From Bacteroidota bacterium (GTDB taxonomy: Bacteria; Bacteroidota; Bacteroidia; Bacteroidales; B18-G4), in the NCBI GenBank assembly GCA_003648575.1, contig QMPN01000094.1:1-10508 (forward strand): a DNA stretch of 10,508 nucleotides, read 5' to 3'. Each line of letters opens with the position of its first letter. The stretch's first letter is position 1. Of the stretch, positions 1 to 7,349 are shown piece after piece. A program made the translations under genes and the position numbers. The notes under the pieces were generated by a model, which searched no databases, had not been told where the DNA came from, and worked only from the letters and a program-made list of their open reading frames with translations.

Positions 1-1470
1 GAAGAGTTCACAGGTGTAAGTTGCCCCAACTGTCCTGCCGGGCACACAACATTGGCCAACATACTTGCTGCCAATCCGGACCGGGCTTTTGCCGTCGCTT
101 ACCACCCTTCTAATTCCAGTTTCACCACGCCCTATCCGGGCGATCCTGACTTCAGAAGAACCTATCCAAACGCCTTTTATTCAACACCTTACTGCGGGAG
201 CAGCCGGTTTATGCCGAGTGCCTTCATTCAACGCAGGATATACGGAGCTGATCGTCTACAGAGCCGGACGGTTTGGGCAAATTATGCCAATACCATCATG
301 ACCGAAGCCTCACCTGCTAACATGGGCATGGCCACAACCTATAGCATGATGAACCAGATCTTATATATTACCGTTGAGATCTATTATACAGATGACATGA
401 CGGATGACAATCACATTTATGTTATGCTATCCGAAAATGACCTTGTTTCTCAGCAATCAGGTGCTTCCGGGCCATATACCCATAAACATACGTTCAGGGA
501 AGCATTTGTTGGCCAATGGGGTGATCTGATCACCGAACCAACTACACAGGGTAGTCTGGTCACATTGGAATATGAATGGAACACAGCCGGTTCAGGTTAT
601 GCCATGAGCAATTGTGAAGTACTGGCCTTTATTGAAAATCAGGCTACAGGAGAGATCATCACTGGCGTTGGGGTACATGTAGGTGATCAAACTTATATTG
701 AACCTACAGCTGCATTCTCAGTAGAGGATAATACCATTGGTGTAGGCGGACAGGCGATCTTTACAGATGAATCCACAGGCGGACCAGCCACCTGGGAATG
801 GACCTTTGAGGGTGGCGATCCAGCAACTTCTACCTGGCCTTCTCCCGGAGCGATCACATACAACACTCCAGGTCAATATGACGTAACCTTAACCGTTACC
901 AACCCTGCAGGAACCAATACCACGACCATGACGAATTTTGTGGATGTTGATTATGCTCCTGTCGCAGATTTTAGTGCAAACGTGACCTATGTTAATGTTG
1001 GCGGGTCAGTTGATTTCACTGATGTCTCCATCAATAGCCCGACCGTATGGGAATGGACATTTGAGGGTGGAACCCCTGAAACTTCCAGCGATCAGAACCC
1101 AGTAGGTATTACTTATAATAGTATGGGAAGCTATGATGTTGTTCTTGTTGCCACAAATGAATACGGCAGTGACACATTGACCAGGGACGATTTCATTGAT
1201 GTGGGCAACATAGGTATCGATGAAAGTACGCAGCAGCTATTTTCTGTATATCCGAATCCAAGCAATGGAAATCTCTATATTAAATCAGTACAGCATACAT
1301 ATGTTCAGGAGATCGTAGTCAGAAGCCTGAACGGACAGCTTGTTCTATCTCAGAAAGCAGATGGAAGTATCATCCAAAAGCTTGACCTTAGCAGCCTGAA
1401 TACAGGAATGTACTTTGTTGAGATCAGAACAGCGGACGCTGTTTATCTGGAGAAGGTTATACTGAAATAA
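1..1470 (+). CDS. Omp28-like thioredoxin-fold secreted protein with two PKD domains and T9SS sorting domain (5' partial)
   Basis: The frame is open from base 1 and gives 489 residues, so the true start is upstream of the window. The first residues, EEFTGVSCPNCP, match the opening of Omp28-related proteins; Cys8 and Cys11 form a thioredoxin-like CxxC. A further Omp28-like stretch is HKHTFREAFVGQWGDLI, around residues 160-180. Two PKD domains follow (about 234-318 and 319-401), both carrying WEWTFEGG. The C-terminus (about 414-489), starting SVYPNPSNG, is a type A T9SS sorting domain, so the protein should cross the outer membrane and be surface-anchored or released. In this family the CxxC may be redox-active or structural; the sequence cannot decide. 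PKD domains usually serve as beta-sandwich spacers or binding modules. The substrate is unknown. The gene converges on the ferritin-like gene, 72 nt away. A TTG at 52 could be mistaken for a start, but it lies downstream of the CxxC. Confidence 0.85.
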   Translation, partial: EEFTGVSCPNCPAGHTTLANILAANPDRAFAVAYHPSNSSFTTPYPGDPDFRRTYPNAFYSTPYCGSSRFMPSAFIQRRIYGADRLQSRTVWANYANTIMTEASPANMGMATTYSMMNQILYITVEIYYTDDMTDDNHIYVMLSENDLVSQQSGASGPYTHKHTFREAFVGQWGDLITEPTTQGSLVTLEYEWNTAGSGYAMSNCEVLAFIENQATGEIITGVGVHVGDQTYIEPTAAFSVEDNTIGVGGQAIFTDESTGGPATWEWTFEGGDPATSTWPSPGAITYNTPGQYDVTLTVTNPAGTNTTTMTNFVDVDYAPVADFSANVTYVNVGGSVDFTDVSINSPTVWEWTFEGGTPETSSDQNPVGITYNSMGSYDVVLVATNEYGSDTLTRDDFIDVGNIGIDESTQQLFSVYPNPSNGNLYIKSVQHTYVQEIVVRSLNGQLVLSQKADGSIIQKLDLSSLNTGMYFVEIRTADAVYLEKVILK

Positions 1471-1476
1471 GAAGGA

Positions 1477-1541
1477 GTGTGGTATATGGTATGGGGTGTG
1501 TGGATTTAAATAATCCCGCGTATCCTGCACCGCGTACCGTA
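1477..1541. repeat. degenerate heptanucleotide repeats between convergent genes
   Basis: The 72-nt gap between the convergent genes has 7-nt periodicity. Positions 1477-1504 read as four units: GTGTGGT, ATATGGT, ATGGGGT and GTGTGGA. Positions 1514-1541 can be read as four weaker units near TACCGCG, including two CGCGTA copies exactly 14 nt apart. The first set is reasonably convincing by eye and the second is marginal. No clear hairpin with a T-run was found here. Confidence 0.4.
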
Positions 1542-1542
1542 T

Positions 1543-2043
1543 CTAGAACGGCCAGAAACTATTATCATGCCAGACCTGTTCTTTCAGGTCTTCATTGAGT
1601 TTATGCAGGAGGTGGTGATGGGTACGCTCCCAGTCAGCCAGCATCTGGTACATATCCTTTTCATTCGGATCGGTGGCTTCATCTGCCCTGCCCTGGTATA
1701 CTTCAATGGCACGGGTCTCGAAATCCATCGCAGCTGAAATGGCTGCAGCCTCAAAGCCTGCAGCAGAGATCTCTTTCTTCACCTGCTCACTCAGTATCAT
1801 CACAGCCTCAGTATCATCAACGGGCTGCTCAATATCGTTCATGGAAAACTTACCATTTTTCTGATACTCAACATATTGCTTCGAAAGAAACTCGATATGC
1901 TCATCTTCTTCCTCTGCCATCATGGTAAAGATCTTGCGAGCCGCTTCGCTCTCGGTTTGCCTGGCCGCGGTAGTATAGAATGCTTTGCCCCTGCGCTCAA
2001 GCAGTATGGCGGTCTTTAGAATGTCTTCTGCGCTTTTACTCAT
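1543..2043 (-). CDS. rubrerythrin/ferritin-like diiron protein
   Basis: This 166-residue, mostly helical protein has the duplicated metal-binding signature of the ferritin-like superfamily. Each half has an ExxxxxxY helix (Glu16...Tyr23; Glu109...Tyr116) followed by an ExxH helix (Glu46-x-x-His49; Glu139-x-x-His142). That supplies four carboxylates and two histidines for a diiron site, as in the rubrerythrin erythrin domain. There is no C-terminal rubredoxin (two CxxC knuckles), so it is not a classical rubrerythrin and would need another electron donor if it reduces peroxide. Peroxide/oxygen defence or iron handling are the likely roles. No signal peptide is seen, so it is probably cytoplasmic. 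An AGGA lies just before the ATG, and a -7-like TATCTTTG lies about 38 nt upstream. It is divergent from the kinase-RapZC gene. The exact subfamily is uncertain. Confidence 0.88.
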   Translation of the reverse strand: MSKSAEDILKTAILLERRGKAFYTTAARQTESEAARKIFTMMAEEEDEHIEFLSKQYVEYQKNGKFSMNDIEQPVDDTEAVMILSEQVKKEISAAGFEAAAISAAMDFETRAIEVYQGRADEATDPNEKDMYQMLADWERTHHHLLHKLNEDLKEQVWHDNSFWPF

Positions 2044-2063
2044 TTTTCCTAAAATTAAATCAA

Positions 2064-2071
2064 TAACTTTG
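2064..2071 (+). promoter_or_regulatory. candidate Bacteroidota -7 element for the kinase-RapZC operon
   Basis: TAACTTTG matches the Bacteroidota primary-sigma -7 consensus TAnnTTTG exactly. Transcription would begin near 2078, giving a leader of about 15 nt before the GTG at 2093. No good TTTG -33 element lies at the expected distance; only a T-run at 2043-2047 is present, so support rests on the -7 match and its position. Confidence 0.4.
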
Positions 2072-2080
2072 TAAATATAA

Positions 2081-2088
2081 CAAAGATA
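2081..2088 (-). promoter_or_regulatory. candidate Bacteroidota -7 element for the ferritin-like gene
   Basis: On the minus strand this reads TATCTTTG, an exact match to TAnnTTTG. It would start transcription near 2075 and give a leader of roughly 30 nt, with AGGA next to the ATG. A minus-strand TTG is present upstream but only 13 nt away, shorter than the usual -33/-7 spacing. Confidence 0.4.
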
Positions 2089-2092
2089 TAAC

Positions 2093-3547
2093 GTGATAGT
2101 TCAACCTGAAAAAGATATTGCAAATTTATTTCTCGCATGGTCGGGAAATGAATCGGACAGCATTCAACCTATAGCTGCATCGGGCTCCCCAAGAAAGTAT
2201 TTCAGGATACAATTTGGTGATCGCTCTGTTATCGGGGCTTATAATCCCGATCTGAAAGAGAATGAGGCTTTTATCAGCTTCACCAAACACTTTCGTGCTG
2301 CTGGTCTTCCTGTTCCCGAGATACTGGCAAGCGAGGATAAGAAAGGAATATACCTTCTTTCCGATCTGGGCAGCAGAGATTTATTTGAAATGATCATGGC
2401 GAGAAAAAGCCTTGATGATATCCCTGATGAGCTATATCAGCAACTGGCTGCCAGCGTACGCATGTTACCACATTTTCAAATCACTGGCGGAAAAGGGCTT
2501 GATTACAATATGTGTTATCCCAGAAGTGTATTCGACCAGCAATCGATGCTATGGGATATGAATTATTTTAAATATTACATCCTTAAAACAGCAGGGATCA
2601 CTTTTAATGAGCAACTGCTGGAAAATGACTTTCAGCGATTTGCCGAATTTCTTTGCCAGGCTGGAAATGAGCATTTCATGTACCGCGATTTCCAATCCAG
2701 GAATGTGATGATCAAAGATGAAAAACCATACTTTATTGATTATCAGGGAGGAAGAAAGGGCCCTTTGCAATATGACCTGGCATCTTTCCTCTACCAGGTA
2801 AAGGCACGCTTTCCGGAAGAGGTGAGAGAACAGCTGATTGAAGAATATCTCGAAGAACTGGCGAAAGTGAATACAGTAGACAGGGATGTTTTCATGAAAT
2901 ATTTCTACCCCTTTGTATATCTGCGCCTTTTTCAGGTTCTGGGCTCCTATGGTTTCCGTGGTCTGTTTGAGAAACGCCCGCATTTTGCAGAGAGCCTCGA
3001 ACCCGCCATGGCAGTGCTGGCCAGGCTGCTGAATGCCCACCCGCTTGAGCCGGATCTGACCGAATTGAAGTCGACCCTTAGAAAACTTACCCAGAGCAGC
3101 AAATACCTGCCGGTCCACCACCAAAAATCAGACCTTTCGGTTGGCATCAGTAGCTTTTCCTATAAGGCCGGGCTGCCGGATGACCCTTCTGGAAATGGTG
3201 GCGGCTTCATTTTTGATTGCAGGGCCCTCCCCAATCCCGGCAGGCTGGAAAAATACCGTGAGCAAACAGGAAGAGATAAGGAAGTGATCGACTATTTGAA
3301 AAGATATCGGGAAGTGGATAAATTCCTGTTTAACATTTTTGAGATCTGCGATAGCGCTGTAGAAAATTATATCGAACGTGGCTTTAAAAATCTGAGCATC
3401 AATTTTGGTTGCACAGGCGGGCAGCACCGTTCGGTTTATTGCGCTGATAAACTGGCTGAACATTTAGCAAATAAATATGTTATACATATCAATCTACATC
3501 ACAGGGAACAAAAAATAACTGAAAACAGGAAAGCTTCACATGAGTAA
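2093..3547 (+). CDS. AmgK-like sugar kinase fused to RapZ C-terminal domain
   Basis: This is a 484-residue fusion. Residues 1 to about 310 are an aminoglycoside-phosphotransferase/choline-kinase fold resembling AmgK, the anomeric MurNAc/GlcNAc kinase: SPRKYFRI (glycine-loop region), IYLLSDLG, catalytic loop YRDFQSRN with Asp199, and metal-binding FIDYQGG with Asp216 followed by GPLQYDLAS. After a linker (about 311-347), residues about 348-475 match the C-terminal half of RapZ: ISSFSYKAGLP, FDCRALPNP, TGRDK, and GCTGGQHRSVY at 439-449. In E. coli RapZ the equivalent loop takes part in glucosamine-6-phosphate sensing. The N-terminal Walker-A ATPase domain of RapZ is absent; the kinase sits in its place. 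The start is GTG at 2093: an in-frame stop lies at 2078-2080, and the next in-frame ATG would remove much of the N-lobe. No Shine-Dalgarno is seen. The 3' end overlaps the next gene by 8 nt. Substrate and sensing role are inferred. Confidence 0.88.
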   Translation: MIVQPEKDIANLFLAWSGNESDSIQPIAASGSPRKYFRIQFGDRSVIGAYNPDLKENEAFISFTKHFRAAGLPVPEILASEDKKGIYLLSDLGSRDLFEMIMARKSLDDIPDELYQQLAASVRMLPHFQITGGKGLDYNMCYPRSVFDQQSMLWDMNYFKYYILKTAGITFNEQLLENDFQRFAEFLCQAGNEHFMYRDFQSRNVMIKDEKPYFIDYQGGRKGPLQYDLASFLYQVKARFPEEVREQLIEEYLEELAKVNTVDRDVFMKYFYPFVYLRLFQVLGSYGFRGLFEKRPHFAESLEPAMAVLARLLNAHPLEPDLTELKSTLRKLTQSSKYLPVHHQKSDLSVGISSFSYKAGLPDDPSGNGGGFIFDCRALPNPGRLEKYREQTGRDKEVIDYLKRYREVDKFLFNIFEICDSAVENYIERGFKNLSINFGCTGGQHRSVYCADKLAEHLANKYVIHINLHHREQKITENRKASHE

Positions 3548-3683
3548 GAAGATATGTAAGAAACTGAATGAGGGCAGCAAGATCAAGCAATACGAGAGTC
3601 CAAAATACCTTTGCAAAACATGTAATGCAGAGTCGGTCAAAGAAAATGAGCTCTGCAAGCCTAAGAAATCAAAACGAGCATGA
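3540..3683 (+). CDS. 47-residue Cys-rich, lysine-rich small protein (putative zinc-binding)
   Basis: The ATG at 3540 lies inside the last codons of the kinase-RapZC gene (overlap ATGAGTAA, 8 nt). The stop TGA at 3681-3683 overlaps the next start in an ATGA. This is classic coupled-gene geometry, and it fills what would otherwise be an unexplained 132-nt gap. The product begins MSKKICKKLNEG and has four cysteines: Cys6, the pair Cys25/Cys28 (LCKTCNAES) and Cys39 (LCKPKK). One CxxC plus two single cysteines could bind one zinc as a minimal ribbon. It is strongly basic, with about a dozen lysines and few acidic residues, which would suit RNA or ribosome contact. No family is recognised with certainty. 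Reality as a gene is supported by the double overlap and the ordered Cys pattern; function is unknown. Confidence 0.72.
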   Translation: MSKKICKKLNEGSKIKQYESPKYLCKTCNAESVKENELCKPKKSKRA

Positions 3684-4402
3684 AAGCAATGATCCTGGCT
3701 GCAGGCAGGGGTACCCGGCTGCAGTCACTTACTGAAAACACTCCCAAGGCGCTGGTCCAGGCCGGCGGTATGAGCTTGCTGGAGCGGCTTATCATCAAAA
3801 TGAAAGTACAGGGGGTGAGCAGCATCGTGATCAATGTGCATCACTACGCAGATCAGATCATTTCCTTTCTTGAGGAAAAAGATTACTTCGGCATTCCCAT
3901 AAGCATTTCGGATGAAAGCGATACCCTGCTGGAAACAGGTGGCGGTATTCTTAAAGCAGCTCAATTCTTCGATACCGAGGAGGCATTTATTGTCCATAAT
4001 GTGGACATACTCTCCGACCTTGATCTACGTAAACTCTTTGCTGAGCATCAATCCAGTAAAGCACTGGCCACACTTGCTGTTAAGGATCGGAAAACATCAC
4101 GTTACCTGCTTTTCAATGAGGATATGCATATGCAGGGGTGGGAAAACCAGCAAAGTGGAGAAAGGATCATCCCGGGATCACCTTACAATCTATCACCCCT
4201 CGCTTTCAGCGGAATACATGTTATTAGTCCGGCTCTATTCCCCCTGATCACAGAAAGCGGCTCATTCAGCATTATTGAGACCTACCTGAGGCTCTGCAAG
4301 GAACACAGGATCAAAGGCTTTATACATACTGAAGGACTTTGGATAGATGCAGGAAAACCGGAAGGCCTGCAGATGGCTAATATGTTGCTGGGCGGACTTT
4401 AA
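3680..4402 (+). CDS. MurU-like sugar-1-phosphate nucleotidyltransferase
   Basis: A 240-residue nucleotidyltransferase of the glycosyltransferase-A-like family. The N-terminal nucleotide-binding signature AAGRGTRL is followed by TPKAL with Lys23. ETGGGI begins at Glu85, and a metal-binding Asp109 lies in VHNVDIL, where many relatives have NGD. The C-terminal WIDAGKPEGL (Asp223) is typical of sugar nucleotidyltransferases. The length fits short single-domain enzymes such as MurU; the left-handed beta-helix acyltransferase domain of GlmU is absent. MurU makes UDP-MurNAc from MurNAc-1-phosphate, the step after AmgK, and the neighbour two genes upstream has an AmgK-like domain, so this role is the best guess. 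Related enzymes act on mannose-1-phosphate or other sugars, so specificity is not proven. The start codon overlaps the stop of the 47-residue gene (ATGA). Confidence 0.85.
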   Translation: MKAMILAAGRGTRLQSLTENTPKALVQAGGMSLLERLIIKMKVQGVSSIVINVHHYADQIISFLEEKDYFGIPISISDESDTLLETGGGILKAAQFFDTEEAFIVHNVDILSDLDLRKLFAEHQSSKALATLAVKDRKTSRYLLFNEDMHMQGWENQQSGERIIPGSPYNLSPLAFSGIHVISPALFPLITESGSFSIIETYLRLCKEHRIKGFIHTEGLWIDAGKPEGLQMANMLLGGL

Positions 4403-4421
4403 GGAACTTCGATGCTTGCAG

Positions 4422-4442
4422 TTTGAAGTTTGAAATTTGATT
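4422..4442. repeat. three tandem heptamers TTTGAAG/TTTGAAA/TTTGATT
   Basis: Three consecutive 7-nt units occupy the 69-nt gap between the nucleotidyltransferase and nuclease genes. They run directly into TATCTTTA (4442-4449), one base off the TAnnTTTG -7 element, so the segment might contribute to a promoter for the nuclease gene. The TTTG at 4422 is 16 nt upstream of it, somewhat short for a -33 element. Confidence 0.4.
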
Positions 4443-4471
4443 ATCTTTAATGCGGCCAAAAACAATGCCAC

Positions 4472-7324
4472 ATGCCTGCATTTCTTAAGAAACTTACCGA
4501 ACATATTTATTCAACCTATGGAGATCGTCTGGGAGCAAGTTGCATTGTGCTCCCAAACAGGCGAGCAATACTATATATCAAAAGCTACCTGGCCGGTATG
4601 CTTAAGCAAACAACCTTCCTTCCGGAATTCTATTCCATTGAAGATTTTGTAGCGCGATGTTCAGGTCTGGTCATAAGCGATTCCCTGGCTGACCAGTTCA
4701 GGCTGTATGAATTGCATTGTGAACTGGAAGGAAAAGATGCACGAAGTGTGGAAGAATTTTTTCCTTACGCTGCATGGATGCTGTCGGACTTTAATGAAAT
4801 AGACATGTACCTGGTCGACAGGCAAAAGTTATACACTTATCTGACAGAGGTAAGGGCCATGAAACTGTGGAACCCTGATGGTAGGCCACTCACCGACTTC
4901 GAGAAAAACTACCTTGAATTCTACCGCTCGATCAAACAATATTACGACGGTCTGCATGAGAAGACTAACGCAAAAAAATTGGCTTACCAGGGGCAGGCAT
5001 TCAGACAACTGGCTGAAAATATTGAGAAAGAGGCCGAGGGCTGGCCCTGGGATAAGGTGATCTTTGCCGGCTTCAATGCCCTTACGCCGGCAGAAGAAAA
5101 AATCATTAAATACCTGTTGAAAAGAGAAAAGGCAGAAATATTCTGGGATGCTGATGATTATTATCTGAACAACAAGGACCAGGAAGCCGGTTACTTTCTC
5201 CGTAAGTATTTCCATGACTTTGACAAGACTGAGCCAAGGTGGATAGGGAACAACTTCATGAATAAGAAGGTCCGTATTATCGGGGTCCCGGGAAACACCG
5301 GTCAGCTAAAGTATGCAGGTGAGATACTTCTGCAACTGATCAAAGAAAAGGGATCCCTGGACAGGACTGCCCTCGTTCTCTCGGATGAGAGCCTCCTGCT
5401 GCCCATGCTAAACAGTATTCCTGAGGAAGCCGGAGACTTTAATGTGACTATGGGCCTGGCACTGAAGCACACCCCTCTCTACTCCATGATAGACACTATC
5501 CTCAGTTTGCAACGCAATGCAGATCGCTTCCGGGAGATGCGCCAGGGAAAACAACGTGCTTTCTATAGTAAGGACCTGCTTCGGCTTATATGCCACCCAT
5601 GGTTCAACATGCTTCTGCCGGGAGGCAGCGTCAACCTGGCCATGGAGATCAATGAAAAGGTCAGGAACAGCAACAGGATATTCATCCCGGCAAACGAAAT
5701 AAAAGAATTATTCCATGAAGTTGAAGGTGATAAGATCATGGAGCTTTTTCCCGGCAAGGTCAGTCCGGAAAGTATGATGGAATCACTAAGCCTTCTGCTG
5801 GGCACGCTGCGCCAAGGCTTTATTGAATTGAAGGAGAATGGCAGCCATGACTACGGCCTGGAGTTAGAATACGTATTTCGCTTTAACAGCCAGTTTCAGC
5901 GGATGAAAGACCTCATGAAGTCCTATGAAAGTATCTCTTCACTGAGAACCCTGCAAATGATCTTTCGTCAACTGGCCCAGCAGGATCGCATTGCCTTCCG
6001 GGGAGAACCTTTAAAGGGTTTACAGGTGATGGGGATGCTCGAGACCCGTACACTGGATTTTGACACTGTCATCATGATATCAGTAAATGAAGGCACCCTG
6101 CCATCCGCCAGGTTACCTAATTCCTTCATTCCTTTTGATATAAAAACCGAGAGCGACTTCAAGTTGCCAACCTACAGGCATAATAACCGCGTATTTGCAT
6201 ATCATTTTTACCGCTTGCTTCAGAGGGCAGATGAGGCCTACCTCCTCTACAATGTTGAATCCAACGCTCTGGGGGGAGGGGAAAAAAGCCGCTTTATCAC
6301 GCAGTTACAACATGAGGGGCCAAAATACAGTCCGGGAATAGATATTTCGGAAGAGCTGCTATCGATCTCTCCACCAGCAGGAATCAGGGATACCACCATC
6401 ACCATAGATAAGGATAAGCATGTGATGCGTCTGCTCCGGGAGGAGGCAGAAAAAGGATTCCATCCAAGTTCTCTCAGCAAGTATATTAACTGCCCGCTGC
6501 AGTTTTACCTGGCACGGCTTGCCAGGCTTGCCGATACAGATGAGATTGAAGAAACTATCGACGCCAGGACACTTGGGATTGTCGCCCACGAAAGCTTGCA
6601 AAAACTATTAGGTGAATATCTTGGAGTAAAGCTCACCAAGGAAATCTTCAAGGGTTTCAAGAAGGAAACCAGGGCTGAAGTCAGGCGTCAGTTCCAGAAA
6701 TTCTACCATGAAGATGACATCAGCTATGGCAAGAACTACCTGGTGGTGAATGTGGCAGAGCATATGCTGAATCAGCTGTTCGACAGGGAGGCACAATGGC
6801 TGGGTGATGGGCAGGAAATGATCGTTTCTGCGCTTGAGTATGGCCTCAGCACGCTCCTGCTTGGCGCAGATAATACCCAGGTGAAGTTCAAAGGAACCGC
6901 AGACAGGATAGATAAAAAAGGTGAAAAGGTCAGAATAATTGACTACAAAACAGGCGGTGTAGATACAAGTAAGCTCAAGCCGGCTAATTGGGATAAACTG
7001 TTTTCAGATCCGGAATACAGCCAGGCCTTTCAACTGATGATGTATGCCTGGTTATATCATAAAACAAATCCTGAGGCAAAAGATATGGATGCCGGAATCA
7101 TCTCCTTAAAGACACCCGGGAATGGCCCTGACATGGTGAAGCCTCCAGACTCCAAAGCCATAGATTTAAAGACCTTACAGCTTTTTGAGGAACATCTGAT
7201 CACACTTATCCAAGCGATCTTTGATCCTTCTGTTCCTTTCAAGCAAACGGAAGACGACAAACGCTGTAAATATTGCAGCTATAAGGAGATATGCAACCGC
7301 TCGTTGGGAAAGGACGAGTATTAG
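4472..7324 (+). CDS. AddB-like PD-(D/E)XK nuclease with putative 4Fe-4S cluster
   Basis: A 950-residue protein of the AddB/RecB-type exonuclease family, the likely partner of an AddA/UvrD-type helicase-nuclease in double-strand-break processing. The nuclease core is C-terminal: His706 (GIVAHESLQ), Asp811 (GTADRID), Asp824-Tyr825-Lys826 (IIDYKTGG) and QxxxY at 854-858. A single Cys674 (YINCPLQFYL) precedes the nuclease, and Cys932-x2-Cys935-x5-Cys941 follows it, the spacing of the AddB iron-sulfur staple. The N-terminal two thirds has a degenerate helicase look (VLPNRRAILYI near residue 26; VMGMLETRTLDFD; MISVNEGTLP). No Walker-A GxxGxGK is visible, so helicase activity is unlikely here, as is common in Bacteroidota versions. 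The start at 4472 gives FLKKLTEHIY, expected for the family. No AddA-like gene is in the window. The stop is 25 nt before the peptidase start. Confidence 0.88.
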   Translation: MPAFLKKLTEHIYSTYGDRLGASCIVLPNRRAILYIKSYLAGMLKQTTFLPEFYSIEDFVARCSGLVISDSLADQFRLYELHCELEGKDARSVEEFFPYAAWMLSDFNEIDMYLVDRQKLYTYLTEVRAMKLWNPDGRPLTDFEKNYLEFYRSIKQYYDGLHEKTNAKKLAYQGQAFRQLAENIEKEAEGWPWDKVIFAGFNALTPAEEKIIKYLLKREKAEIFWDADDYYLNNKDQEAGYFLRKYFHDFDKTEPRWIGNNFMNKKVRIIGVPGNTGQLKYAGEILLQLIKEKGSLDRTALVLSDESLLLPMLNSIPEEAGDFNVTMGLALKHTPLYSMIDTILSLQRNADRFREMRQGKQRAFYSKDLLRLICHPWFNMLLPGGSVNLAMEINEKVRNSNRIFIPANEIKELFHEVEGDKIMELFPGKVSPESMMESLSLLLGTLRQGFIELKENGSHDYGLELEYVFRFNSQFQRMKDLMKSYESISSLRTLQMIFRQLAQQDRIAFRGEPLKGLQVMGMLETRTLDFDTVIMISVNEGTLPSARLPNSFIPFDIKTESDFKLPTYRHNNRVFAYHFYRLLQRADEAYLLYNVESNALGGGEKSRFITQLQHEGPKYSPGIDISEELLSISPPAGIRDTTITIDKDKHVMRLLREEAEKGFHPSSLSKYINCPLQFYLARLARLADTDEIEETIDARTLGIVAHESLQKLLGEYLGVKLTKEIFKGFKKETRAEVRRQFQKFYHEDDISYGKNYLVVNVAEHMLNQLFDREAQWLGDGQEMIVSALEYGLSTLLLGADNTQVKFKGTADRIDKKGEKVRIIDYKTGGVDTSKLKPANWDKLFSDPEYSQAFQLMMYAWLYHKTNPEAKDMDAGIISLKTPGNGPDMVKPPDSKAIDLKTLQLFEEHLITLIQAIFDPSVPFKQTEDDKRCKYCSYKEICNRSLGKDEY

Positions 7325-7349
7325 ATTAAACTAACCAATAGAGAGTGTT

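Noticed and set aside
52..1470. TTG at 52 as true start of the first gene
   Set aside because: The same frame is open to base 1 and encodes the conserved EEFTGxxCxxCP motif upstream of that TTG, so the gene is simply cut by the window edge.
2549..3124. 191-codon minus-strand open frame
   Set aside because: It lies wholly antisense to the kinase domain, whose catalytic motifs are clear on the plus strand; no recognisable protein features.
4464..4487. ATG at 4464 as start of the nuclease gene
   Set aside because: It is out of frame and meets a stop after seven codons; ATG at 4472 gives the expected family N-terminus.
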